Shown here: positions 8,903-17,323 of the stretch, in pieces
Numbering within the stretch: position 1 is the first letter of the stretch
Layout: each line of letters starts with the position of its first letter
From: GCA-2794515 sp034436155
Lineage (GTDB): Bacteria; Chloroflexota; Anaerolineae; Aggregatilineales; Phototrophicaceae
DNA: 64,000 nt
Direction: 5' to 3'
Assembly (NCBI GenBank): GCA_034436155.1
Contig: DAOTVP010000021.1
Coordinates: 3,655-67,654, forward strand
The notes under the pieces: model-generated
Told to the model about the DNA's origin: nothing
Databases searched by the model: none
Seen by the model: the letters and a program-made list of their open reading frames with translations, nothing else
Made by a program: the position numbers and the translations under genes

Positions 8903-9255
8903 TTATTGCCATGCGCCCACGACAGGCAACCAATCTGCATTCCCTTGCCCATATGGGAACGACACATCAGTAACGCCTTCGCTGTTGCTATTTCGCAGAT
9001 GAAACACCGCCAAAATGGGCTCGAATAACCCAATGGTGGTGATACCATCGCCATCCCAATCGCCTGCGAGCGGTATCCATGTATTATCAGGTGCGCCATA
9101 CATGAATATGATATTCGCTTCGCCCTCACTATTGCTATTCCGCAGATAAAATTCGGCGTTGTTGGGTACGGTGATTGTATCGCTTTGTGCAGAGAGGGAT
9201 GCGGTGAAGGATAACCCAAGTATCATGATTATCAACAAACGGAAAAAAATTTCAT
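8903..9255 (-). CDS. Short secreted repeat protein; start region out of frame
   Basis: The mature part has two copies of an FxLRNSNSEG...YG module joined by PLAGDWDGDGITTIGLF, a Ca-binding FG-GAP/VCBS-like repeat common in secreted Chloroflexota proteins. The best start is ATG 9255, with AGGAGG 5 nt upstream, but the T7 run after its second codon puts it out of frame. One extra T would give MKFFFRLLIIMILGLSFTAS, a perfect signal peptide. As the sequence stands, translation in frame would need the TTG at 9238 or slippage on the T run. About 106-117 residues depending on start; it could be a truncated copy of a longer propeller. Confidence 0.6.
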
Positions 9256-9405
9256 CTAGACCTCCTGATGAAGGATGTACAAATACCTGACATCATATTC
9301 TGATAGCGTTTTGCTTGCTAGGACATGTGGCAAAAGATGAGCAAAAAAGGGTAAAATGTGCTATCATAGAACAGGTGGGCTTTTTAGTATGATGTGAGGA
9401 TACGG

Positions 9406-12400
9406 GTGACAAACCTATTTGCAAATCGGTATCTGTTGCATAACCAACTCGGCGCGGGCGGTATGGGCAGTGTGCATCGCGCCACCGACCGACTGACCAA
9501 TAAAATCGTGGCGCTCAAACGGGTGCGGATTGCCCAAAACCTGACCGACCCGACATCGGGCGATAGTCATGATGTGCGTTTGGCGATTGCCCGTGAATTT
9601 CGTACCCTCGCGGGGTTACGTCATCCGAATATTGTGGCGGTGTTGGATTATGGCTTCGAGACGACTGATGCGGGCAATCCATCGGCGCGACATCCATACT
9701 TCACTATGGATCTGCTCGAACATGCCCATCCGATTGACCAAGTTGGGAGAGATAAATCCACCGAAGGCAAAATTGGTTTGTTGGTGCAAATGCTTCAAGC
9801 GTTAGCCTATTTGCATCGGCGCGGGGTGGTGCATCGTGACCTCAAACCCGCCAACGTGTTGGTGACAAGCGAGAATATCGTCAAAGTCCTCGATTTTGGT
9901 TTGGCGCTCGAAGCATACGGTTCATCGAGTAATGTCAGCGAAATGGCGGCTGGCACACTCGCCTATATGTCGCCCGAATTATTCAGCGATTCGCCCGCCA
10001 CGATCGCATCCGATTTGTATGCGGTGGGGGTGATTGCCTGTGAATTATTTCTTGGTCGGCAACCGTATATCACCAAAACTGTCGCCCAACTTATCAACGC
10101 CATTTTGAACCAACCACCCGATTTAACCGGGCTAGACCACGCCCTTGCCGATGTGATTGGGCGTTTGTTAGAGAAAAATCCACAACATCGGTATCCGTCT
10201 GCCCATGCTGTGATACACGCTTTTTGTTCGGCGGTATCGTTGCCGACCCCCACCGAATCGGCAAGTATGCGCGAGAGCTTTTTGCAAGCCGCCAAATTTG
10301 TCGGGCGCGATTCTGAATTGCGCCAATTGCGCGGGGCATTGCGCCATATCATGCACCCTACCGACCCTGTTGGGTCGGCATGGTTGATTGGTGGCGAGAG
10401 TGGGGTGGGCAAGTCGCGCCTTGTGGATGAAATCCGTATTCGGGCGTTGGTCGAAGGGGCGATGGTATTGCGCGGGCAGGCGGTGGTGGATGGGGGCGTG
10501 CCGTATCAACTATGGCGAGACCCGTTGCGCCGTCTGGCGTTATCCGATGGCTTAGACCCGATTGAGGTGAGCATCCTCAAAGAAATTGTCCCCGATTTAG
10601 ATGAATTACTCGGTGTACAAAGCGCCGATTTGCCCGCGTTAGATGGTCAAGCGCAACAACAACGCCTCATTGGGACGCTGGTGCAAGTGTTTAACCGTCA
10701 AACGATGCCGCTCGTCCTCATCCTCGAAGATTTACAATGGGCAAACGAGGGCTTAAAACCGCTCCAATTATTGCTCAACACCATCGAATCGTTACCCATG
10801 CTCATCATCGGTAATTACCGCGATGATGAAGCGCCCATGTTGTCCCAACACCTCGCGCAGATGAATTTACTGCGCTTGGGGCGTTTAGATTCGGATACCA
10901 TCCGCGATTTGAGCGTAGCCATGTTGGGCGAAAATGGCGAAAATCCGCAAATTCTGAGCCTGATAGAACGCGAGACCGAAGGCAACACCTTTTTTATCGT
11001 GGAGGTGATGCGTGTCCTCGCAGAAGAGGCGGGTAGCCTGAGCCGTGTGGGTCAAGAAACGCTCCCGCGTAGCGTATTCGCGGGTGGGGTAGCCCAAGTC
11101 ATTCAGCGCCGTCTGAGTCGTGCGCCTCAAGATGAGGTGTCGCAACGGTTGCTCAAATTGGTCGCCATTGCAGGCAGGCAACTCGATTTAGAGGTGTTGT
11201 ATCAGGTTGTGTTGATGTGGCGCGAAGCGGGCATCTCGCAACAAGCAACGGATGTTGACCATTGGTTGACGGCGTGTACCAACGCCGCCATTTTCGAGAG
11301 CGCCGATGGTGATTTTCGGTTTAGCCACGATAAATTGCGCGAACATCTTTTAGCGCATCTGCCCGATGAGGAACGGCGCGATTTGGCGCACGCCCTCGCC
11401 AGCGCCATCGAAATGGTGTATCCCAATGATATGAGTCGCGCTACGCCATTGGCGGAATTTTGGTATCAGGCGAAGGATTATCAAAAAGCCAGCCGTTACG
11501 CCACGATTGCCGTCAATCAACTGAATCGGGCGGGGAATTATCGGCAAGTAGTCGTCATCACCGAGCGGTTGCTCAAACGGAGCATCCGCCAAAGTGACCG
11601 CGTGATTTTGTTACGCGCCCTCGCCATCGCTCATGCTAGTCTAGGCGATTTTGAACGCGCCGATGGTTGTTATGCCGAAAGTGGCGCAATCGCGCAAGCG
11701 GCGGGCGATCAAGCCTCCCTCGCGTTATCACTTCTAGGGCGAGTGACTACCAGTATGCAATTACGGCGCACTGGTTTGATGCAGGTGTATTTAGACCAAG
11801 CGTTGGCGATTTATCAACAATTGGGTGATAAACAAGGGGTTGCCAATGTGTGGTTACAACGCGCTGTGTTCGCCGAATCACGTATGGATTATATCAAGGC
11901 GCAAGAATATGCCCAACAAGCCCTCTCTATTCACCGTGAGATAGATGATCGCGATGGTATGGGGTACGACCTGATGGTGCTGGGGCGGGCATTCATGCAC
12001 CAAAGTGAATTAGACCAAGCCGATCCTTATATGCAAGAGGCGCTGATGTATGCCCGTCAATCAGGGGCGTTACGTTTTGTTGTGCAGGCATTATGTAATC
12101 TGGCGTTGATTCATCTTGAACAGGGGGGCGAAAAAATTGCCCAAGCGCGGGATTATCTGACCGAAGCGCAAACCCTCGCCGAAAATAGTGGCGACCAACC
12201 GAATTTGGCATGGGTGTACGATTTGTGGGGCGTGTTATCGCTCAAAGTGGGGCATACTGCCGATTCGTTTGGTTATTTTATGAGTGCGCTCAAATTAGCC
12301 AAACGCATCAAGAGCGATTATAAAATGCTCGACATCCTCAGCGATATGGCGGCGTATTATATCGCCATCGGCGACACGCATTTCGCCGCCGAAATTATCG

Positions 12401-12570
12401 GCATGACCAGTTCGCATCCGCATCTGCTCGAAATGACCCGTGTCGGTTCGATTGAGCCGTTGGTGACACACCTGTCTGCCGTCATATCGCCCCAAGAATT
12501 GGCAGAAGCGTTCACACGCGGGCGCAACCAGAGCATCGATGCGCTGGTGGATAGGGTTTTGGGGGCATGA
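9406..12570 (+). CDS. Ser/Thr protein kinase - AAA ATPase - TPR regulator
   Basis: 1054 residues in three parts. Residues ~5-270 are a Hanks-type kinase: QLGAGGMGSVHRA glycine loop, VALKRV lysine, HRDLKPANVLV catalytic loop, DFGLA. Residues ~300-640 are a STAND/AAA-type ATPase: FVGRDSELRQL, Walker A GGESGVGKSR, Walker B LVLILEDLQWA. From ~680 to the end are TPR-like helical repeats. This kinase-AAA-TPR order is known in Chloroflexota and Myxococcota regulators. GTG 9406 is preferred over GTG 9394 because GAGG lies just upstream of it. No membrane helix is seen, so it is cytosolic. Its targets are unknown. Confidence 0.9.
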   Translation: MTNLFANRYLLHNQLGAGGMGSVHRATDRLTNKIVALKRVRIAQNLTDPTSGDSHDVRLAIAREFRTLAGLRHPNIVAVLDYGFETTDAGNPSARHPYFTMDLLEHAHPIDQVGRDKSTEGKIGLLVQMLQALAYLHRRGVVHRDLKPANVLVTSENIVKVLDFGLALEAYGSSSNVSEMAAGTLAYMSPELFSDSPATIASDLYAVGVIACELFLGRQPYITKTVAQLINAILNQPPDLTGLDHALADVIGRLLEKNPQHRYPSAHAVIHAFCSAVSLPTPTESASMRESFLQAAKFVGRDSELRQLRGALRHIMHPTDPVGSAWLIGGESGVGKSRLVDEIRIRALVEGAMVLRGQAVVDGGVPYQLWRDPLRRLALSDGLDPIEVSILKEIVPDLDELLGVQSADLPALDGQAQQQRLIGTLVQVFNRQTMPLVLILEDLQWANEGLKPLQLLLNTIESLPMLIIGNYRDDEAPMLSQHLAQMNLLRLGRLDSDTIRDLSVAMLGENGENPQILSLIERETEGNTFFIVEVMRVLAEEAGSLSRVGQETLPRSVFAGGVAQVIQRRLSRAPQDEVSQRLLKLVAIAGRQLDLEVLYQVVLMWREAGISQQATDVDHWLTACTNAAIFESADGDFRFSHDKLREHLLAHLPDEERRDLAHALASAIEMVYPNDMSRATPLAEFWYQAKDYQKASRYATIAVNQLNRAGNYRQVVVITERLLKRSIRQSDRVILLRALAIAHASLGDFERADGCYAESGAIAQAAGDQASLALSLLGRVTTSMQLRRTGLMQVYLDQALAIYQQLGDKQGVANVWLQRAVFAESRMDYIKAQEYAQQALSIHREIDDRDGMGYDLMVLGRAFMHQSELDQADPYMQEALMYARQSGALRFVVQALCNLALIHLEQGGEKIAQARDYLTEAQTLAENSGDQPNLAWVYDLWGVLSLKVGHTADSFGYFMSALKLAKRIKSDYKMLDILSDMAAYYIAIGDTHFAAEIIGMTSSHPHLLEMTRVGSIEPLVTHLSAVISPQELAEAFTRGRNQSIDALVDRVLGA

Positions 12571-12636
12571 TACAGATAAAATAGCGGACGAGCAGAAGCG
12601 CGTCTGTATAAACATAAACTATGTTTTGTCATCTCA

Positions 12637-12650
12637 TGAAAACGTTTCCA
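12637..12650. promoter_or_regulatory. LacI/CcpA-type operator upstream of treS
   Basis: TGAAAACGTTTCCA is a near-palindrome centred on CG, the form bound by LacI-family repressors. It lies 11 nt upstream of the predicted -35 box of treS, a carbohydrate gene, which fits sugar control. The cognate regulator is not in the window. Confidence 0.55.
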
Positions 12651-12661
12651 AAACAAATCAT

Positions 12662-12690
12662 TTGACGTAAAATAGAGAGCAAAATAATGA
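12662..12690 (+). promoter_or_regulatory. Promoter of treS
   Basis: TTGACG as -35 at 12662-12667, a 17-nt spacer, and TAATGA as a weak -10 at 12685-12690. The position suits the treS leader. The -10 is a poor match, so positive control or a slightly different spacing is possible. Confidence 0.4.
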
Positions 12691-12699
12691 GTTGATCAG

Positions 12700-12715
12700 G
12701 GCGCAATCGTGCGCC
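12700..12715 (+). terminator. Hairpin in the treS leader
   Basis: GGCGCA-ATCG-TGCGCC forms a perfect 6-bp stem with a tetraloop, followed by TTTGTTT, 38 nt before the treS start. It could be an attenuator or an mRNA-stabilising hairpin. The stem is short and the U tract interrupted. Confidence 0.4.
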
Positions 12716-12753
12716 TTTGTTTATATTAAACGTATCAAGAAAGGATTTTTATC

Positions 12754-14346
12754 ATGGCGTGGTATCACAACGCAATTTTTTATGAACTATATCCCCGCGC
12801 ATTTATGGACGGCAACAACGATGGCTATGGCGACTTTATCGGCTTGCGCGATAAGCTCGATTATCTCAAATGGCTCGGCGTGGATTGCCTCTGGATAACC
12901 CCCATCTTCCCGTCCCCCTTGCGCGATGATGGTTATGATGTCGCCAGTTTTTATAGCATCGCGCCGATTTATGGGCTGATGGAAGATTTTATCCTCACCG
13001 TGCAGGCGATTAAAGCCAAAGGGATGCGCGTCATCCTCGATTTGGTGCTGAATCACACCTCCGACCAGCATCCATGGTTCCAAGAAGCCCGCCGAAGCAA
13101 AGACTCGCCATTTCGGGATTATTACGTCTGGTCAGAAACGCCAGATAAGTATCAAGAGGCGCGAATCATCTTTTTAGATACCGAAGAATCGAATTGGGCG
13201 TATGGGGAGATGACAGGTGAATATTATTGGCATCGATTTTATAGCCATCAGCCCGATTTGAATTATGATAATCCCAAAGTCCACGAAGAAATGTTGAATA
13301 TCGCCCGTTTTTGGTTGAAATTGGGTGTGGATGGTTTCCGTGTGGATGCCGTCCCGTATTTATATGAGCGCGAAGGGACGAATTGCGAAAATCTGCCCGA
13401 AACGCACGATTTCATCAAAAAACTCCGCAAAATGGTAGATGAAGAATTTCCGGGCGCGTTGCTCCTCGCCGAAGCCAATCAATGGGCGCACGATTTATTA
13501 CCCTATTTTGGCGATGGTGATGGTGATGAATTTCAGATGTGTTTTCACTTTCCCGTCATGCCCCGTTTGTATATGGCGCTCGCCAAAAAAGACCGCACCA
13601 GCGTGGTAGACATCCTCAAAAACACGCCTAAAATCCCTAAAAATTGCCAATGGGCGACCTTTTTACGCAACCACGATGAACTCACGCTCGAAATGGTCAC
13701 AGAAGAAGATCGTCAATTCATGTGGGATTTTTATGCGCCCGATATGCGCCAACGCCTGAATTTGGGCATCCGCCGTCGGCTTGCGCCCCTGATGGATAAC
13801 GACCGCCGTAAAATTGAATTGCTCCATTCGCTTTTATTAACACTGCCCGGCGCGCCTGTGTTGTATTATGGCGATGAAATCGGCATGGGCGATAATATCG
13901 CGCTGTTCGATAGAAATGGTGTCCGCACGCCGATGCAATGGTCAGCCGATGAAAACGGGGGCTTTTCGCGTGCGCCCATCGAGAATTTATATGCCCCGCC
14001 GATTATGGGTCCTGAATATGGGTTTAGCACCGTCAATGTCGAATCACAACTTGCCGACCCCACCTCGTTACTCAACACATTGCAACGCATGATTACCACG
14101 CGCAAAGCCGAATCCTGTTTTGGTGATGGTGAACTCATCTGGCTTGAAGAGCTACCCGTCTCGACTCTGTGCTTTTGGCGACAAGATGCCAATAGTCGCC
14201 TATTGATACAACACAATTTATCGGATGAATCGATTGTTATCCCCATGCCTGCGGGCAAATTCAAAGATATCCTCACGGGGGAAGTCGCAGAAGGGCAGGT
14301 GACGCTCGCGCCCTATGGCTATCACTGGTTTAAGCCACTGCAATAA
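12754..14346 (+). CDS. treS: Trehalose synthase / maltose alpha-D-glucosyltransferase
   Basis: GH13 enzyme that interconverts maltose and trehalose. 530 residues, the usual size without a fused maltokinase. YPRAFMDGNNDGYGDFIGL is the family's N-terminal signature. The catalytic residues are the Asp in GVDGFRVDAVPYL, the Glu in LLLAEANQ and the Asp in FLRNHDELTLEMV. NLGIRRRLAPLMDNDRR and YYGDEIGMGDNI are typical of TreS and separate it from plain amylases. GAAAGGA lies 9 nt before ATG 12754. It stands alone in its transcript behind a putative sugar operator. Confidence 0.93.
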   Translation: MAWYHNAIFYELYPRAFMDGNNDGYGDFIGLRDKLDYLKWLGVDCLWITPIFPSPLRDDGYDVASFYSIAPIYGLMEDFILTVQAIKAKGMRVILDLVLNHTSDQHPWFQEARRSKDSPFRDYYVWSETPDKYQEARIIFLDTEESNWAYGEMTGEYYWHRFYSHQPDLNYDNPKVHEEMLNIARFWLKLGVDGFRVDAVPYLYEREGTNCENLPETHDFIKKLRKMVDEEFPGALLLAEANQWAHDLLPYFGDGDGDEFQMCFHFPVMPRLYMALAKKDRTSVVDILKNTPKIPKNCQWATFLRNHDELTLEMVTEEDRQFMWDFYAPDMRQRLNLGIRRRLAPLMDNDRRKIELLHSLLLTLPGAPVLYYGDEIGMGDNIALFDRNGVRTPMQWSADENGGFSRAPIENLYAPPIMGPEYGFSTVNVESQLADPTSLLNTLQRMITTRKAESCFGDGELIWLEELPVSTLCFWRQDANSRLLIQHNLSDESIVIPMPAGKFKDILTGEVAEGQVTLAPYGYHWFKPLQ

Positions 14347-14457
14347 TACGTTTTGTGGTTGTTTATGACGGTGGATAGGATATACCCTACATACCCCTAG
14401 AAATTGGGGTAATGTCTCGTCATCACAAAAAATTGGAAAATTCTTAACACAATCTGC

Positions 14458-14486
14458 TTGACAAAATTGTTAAATGGGTGTTAAAT
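14458..14486 (+). promoter_or_regulatory. Sigma-70-type promoter of the 14.6-kb gene
   Basis: A consensus TTGACA (14458-14463), a 17-nt spacer and TTAAAT (14481-14486). It is followed within 8 nt by a hairpin plus U tract, so transcription would pass an attenuator before reaching the gene. Confidence 0.55.
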
Positions 14487-14493
14487 AAGGTTT

Positions 14494-14524
14494 AAGAGTG
14501 AGGTAGTTATCCCCACTCTTTTTT
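14494..14524 (+). terminator. Hairpin with U tract between promoter and gene
   Basis: AAGAGTG pairs with CACTCTT across a 13-nt loop, followed by four more T residues. It is either the terminator of treS transcripts or, because the TTGACA promoter lies just upstream, an attenuator for the gene at 14588. Confidence 0.6.
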
Positions 14525-14587
14525 CATCTATCGTTAACACTCAGATGCGACTATTCACCGCATCATGTATCAAAAAGGAGGCGCAGA

Positions 14588-15037
14588 ATGAATACTGCAA
14601 ATGCTCGTACGATTTTAGCCGAAACTGCCCGCCTCGTGGAACTGACGGCAATTTTTCAAGCCCGCTATGGCAAAAATTATCGGATTTCTGCCACTAGCCC
14701 CAAAGACGCATGGACATTACACAATGCCATTTTAGATACCCAACACATCATCGCGCACTTGCTCGATCCCAATATCATCGAAAATCCACACAGCCGTTAC
14801 GGAAAATGGTGGGAACGTCACGATGTGATGGAAGCGAGTATGGCGCAACAACTCATCACCGAAGTCGCGCATCTGATTGCGGTGGTTGCCCATTACGAAG
14901 CCAACGAACAAGATGGCAAAGCCACCTGGTCGCACGCCCTCACCACCACCCAATGCGCCATTGCCGGTATGTTGCATCCTCAAGCCTTCGTCATCTCTGG
15001 TGCATTAACCCCAGAAGCCCAACGCAACGCCAGCTAA
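14588..15037 (+). CDS. Small cytosolic protein of unknown function
   Basis: 149 residues, mostly alpha-helical by composition, without membrane segments or cysteines. AWTLHNAILDTQHIIAHLLD and a His-rich middle (YGKWWERHDVMEASMAQQLI) are its most distinctive parts. A strong AAGGAGG lies 7 nt before ATG 14588, so it is probably well translated. I do not recognise the family. It has its own promoter with a hairpin in the leader, and ends shortly before a bidirectional terminator. Confidence 0.75.
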   Translation: MNTANARTILAETARLVELTAIFQARYGKNYRISATSPKDAWTLHNAILDTQHIIAHLLDPNIIENPHSRYGKWWERHDVMEASMAQQLITEVAHLIAVVAHYEANEQDGKATWSHALTTTQCAIAGMLHPQAFVISGALTPEAQRNAS

Positions 15038-15079
15038 AACCCAAAGGATGTTTATGAGTCTGTATGATACAGCCTACTG

Positions 15080-15109
15080 AAAAAGCGAGCCAACCAGCTC
15101 GCTTTTTTT
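15080..15109. terminator. Bidirectional intrinsic terminator
   Basis: AAAAAGCGAGC-CAACCA-GCTCGCTTTTTTT: a strong stem with an A tract on one side and a T tract on the other, between the convergent 14588 gene and murJ. It serves both. Confidence 0.92.
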
Positions 15110-15118
15110 GATTCTGCT

Positions 15119-16777
15119 TTACCCCCGTCCGCGAATTTTTTGCACCAGCCAGCGCAATTCTTCGAGTTTGAGCATCCACGCCAATATCAAAAATATGCCA
15201 ACCGATAGCCCGCCTGATGCCATCAGCAACAAGCCCTCGCGGATGAAGCCATCTGTACCGATCCAAGCCGTGAAAATGGGCAAGCTGACCGCGCCGATGA
15301 TTCCCATACCGCCCGCGGCGACCAACGTCTTGACGAAGGTGATGCCCAATCGTTGACCGCGAATCCCGCCCAACTTAGGGAATAGTAAAATCGCGCTGAT
15401 TCCTGCATGTAAAATGTGTTTGATGCTATCGGCGATCATCAGGCTCAACAAGCCGAAACGATCGACTAAGACCACCGAGACTATCATATACACCACCAGA
15501 CAGAATAACCCAATCAACGCGGGTGTGAGCGTATCTTGGCGGGCGTAAAACGCATACACCAACAACAAATCCAGCGCCGCGAAGGGCAAGCCGATGAGAT
15601 ACACATGCAACACAGTAGATGTCATCTCGGTATCGGCAGATGTGAACGCGCCATGTTGAAACAACAGGGCGATAATCGGCCTTCCTAGCACGAATAAGCC
15701 AATCGCCGCAGGCATGATGAGCGCGAAAGTGAGCCGTAAGCCCAACCCCAACGAACTGACGAAGGCACGATTATTCTCATCGCTAAAATCTTTTCTGTTG
15801 ATAATCAGCGCCGCTTGCCGTGAGAGGGTTGGCAAAATGGCGATGCTGATGGCGGTGGCGACCAACCCCTGCGGAAATTGTATGAGGGTGGTGGCGAGTT
15901 CCATATAATTGATGCTTGAATCGCCTGTGCGACTAGCGAGGTTATAACTGAATGGGCGGATGACTAGCGTATCCATGATGAGCGAAAACATGACGGGCAA
16001 ATAGAGCCAACCGATTTTTTTCAGCGCGGGGTGGCGTAAAATCAGCCGATAACGGGCTTGATTGCCCCATAATCCAGGGACTTGCAGGAGCATTTGCGCG
16101 ATACCGCCAATCAGCCAACCGAAAGCAATCACGCTAATCCCGCTATCGGGGCGTGCCATGACCCATTGCGGGGCGTTATCTACCCACTGCATCGTCAGGG
16201 CAGGGGGCGGGGTGAAAATCAACGCAACCAATACAATCGAGCCGTTAAAAACGGTGGTCGCAAACGCGGGGTAGGTGAACACATGCAAGGCATACAACGC
16301 GCCACTGAGGACGGCGAATATCGCCATGAATATCAGGGTAGGGGATGTGATGCGGAGCAAATCCACCGCAACCGCTTGGATTTCTGGCGAATAACCGCCA
16401 CCAAAAATCTCGACTGCCAATGGTGCGCCCAATTGCAACGCGATGACCAACACCGACATGCCAATCACCACCATATTGAGCAATGCCGAGAGCAAGCGCC
16501 AAAATTCGGCTTTGCCCTGTTTGGCAAAAATTTCGCTCAGGACGGGGATAATCGCGCCATTCACATGCCCCGCGATGAGCAGGTCATAGGCACTTTTGGG
16601 GATGAGGATCGCCACGCGCAAGGCGCTGGCGACCCCGCTCGCGCCGAATAAATTGGTGATGACCACCTCGCGCAATAATCCCAACACGCGACTGGTGATA
16701 TTCCCCAATGCCAAAACGCCCGTCGCTTTGGCGAAACGGGTCTCTGTAAGTTGTTGCGATTCGATGACTTCGCTCAT
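15119..16777 (-). CDS. murJ: Lipid II flippase MurJ
   Basis: Flips the peptidoglycan precursor lipid II across the membrane. 552 residues, about 14 membrane helices in a MATE/MOP-like fold. RVLGLLREVVITNLFGASG is the characteristic N-terminal block with conserved arginines, and FPQGLVATAISIAILPTLSR is the central family signature. Its ATG overlaps the rfaE2 stop in the ATGA form, so the two are translated together. It ends at a bidirectional terminator. Confidence 0.93.
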   Translation of the reverse strand: MSEVIESQQLTETRFAKATGVLALGNITSRVLGLLREVVITNLFGASGVASALRVAILIPKSAYDLLIAGHVNGAIIPVLSEIFAKQGKAEFWRLLSALLNMVVIGMSVLVIALQLGAPLAVEIFGGGYSPEIQAVAVDLLRITSPTLIFMAIFAVLSGALYALHVFTYPAFATTVFNGSIVLVALIFTPPPALTMQWVDNAPQWVMARPDSGISVIAFGWLIGGIAQMLLQVPGLWGNQARYRLILRHPALKKIGWLYLPVMFSLIMDTLVIRPFSYNLASRTGDSSINYMELATTLIQFPQGLVATAISIAILPTLSRQAALIINRKDFSDENNRAFVSSLGLGLRLTFALIMPAAIGLFVLGRPIIALLFQHGAFTSADTEMTSTVLHVYLIGLPFAALDLLLVYAFYARQDTLTPALIGLFCLVVYMIVSVVLVDRFGLLSLMIADSIKHILHAGISAILLFPKLGGIRGQRLGITFVKTLVAAGGMGIIGAVSLPIFTAWIGTDGFIREGLLLMASGGLSVGIFLILAWMLKLEELRWLVQKIRGRG

Positions 16778-17247
16778 GGTAGCTCTTTGATACGGGCGAT
16801 GAGGGCGCTGGTACTGCGTTCTGGCACGAGGTCTATCAGCACCACCTGACCGCCATACGACTCGACCAAACCGCGTTCTGGTAACAGTTTATGATGATAA
16901 TCGCCACCTTTGACGTAAATATCGGGGCGTAGTCTTTCGATTAAGCCGTTAGCGGTATCGTCTTCAAAGATGATGACCGCCGTCACAGGGATGAGGGATG
17001 CCAACAATCGCGCCCGTTCTTGGGCGGGGATAATCGGACGACCCACACCCTTGAGCCGTGAGGTGCTATCATCGCCGTTTAAGCCCAAAAAAAGCGCATC
17101 GCCCAATGCCCGCGCCTGTTCGAGATAGTCTAAATGCCCCACATGGAGCAGGTCAAAATGTCCGTTGGTGAATACAAGGCGCTGGTGCGATTGTCGCATG
17201 ATTTCGCGCCGTTCTAATGCCTGTGTGAGTGTTAAAATATCGCCCAA
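16774..17247 (-). CDS. rfaE2: Heptose-1-phosphate adenylyltransferase-type nucleotidyltransferase
   Basis: About 157 residues. VFTNGHFDLLHVGHLDYL is the HxGH nucleotidyltransferase motif, and YVKGGDYHHKLLPE and PERSTSALI match RfaE domain II, which makes ADP-heptose from heptose-1-phosphate and ATP. The start is taken as TTG 17247 because AGGGGA precedes it and the length then matches the family. A longer frame from 17337 would overlap the divergent sulfurylase gene. No other heptose gene is in the window, so the sugar used is uncertain; a glycerol-phosphate cytidylyltransferase-like role is less likely. Confidence 0.85.
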   Translation of the reverse strand: MGDILTLTQALERREIMRQSHQRLVFTNGHFDLLHVGHLDYLEQARALGDALFLGLNGDDSTSRLKGVGRPIIPAQERARLLASLIPVTAVIIFEDDTANGLIERLRPDIYVKGGDYHHKLLPERGLVESYGGQVVLIDLVPERSTSALIARIKELP

Positions 17248-17323
17248 AATATCCCCTATCCTATCTGTCAGATTTGGATTATCATGCAACTCGCATAATA
17301 TCAACATGTTCAAAGGTAAATCA

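Noticed and set aside
12580..12620. Possible degenerate repeat behind the kinase-AAA gene
   Set aside because: Only a short imperfect likeness to the hairpin stems; pairing could not be established.
17165..17323. N-terminal extension of the ATP sulfurylase/APS kinase
   Set aside because: The open frame upstream of ATG 17324 lies antisense to rfaE2 and is not needed for a full-length enzyme.
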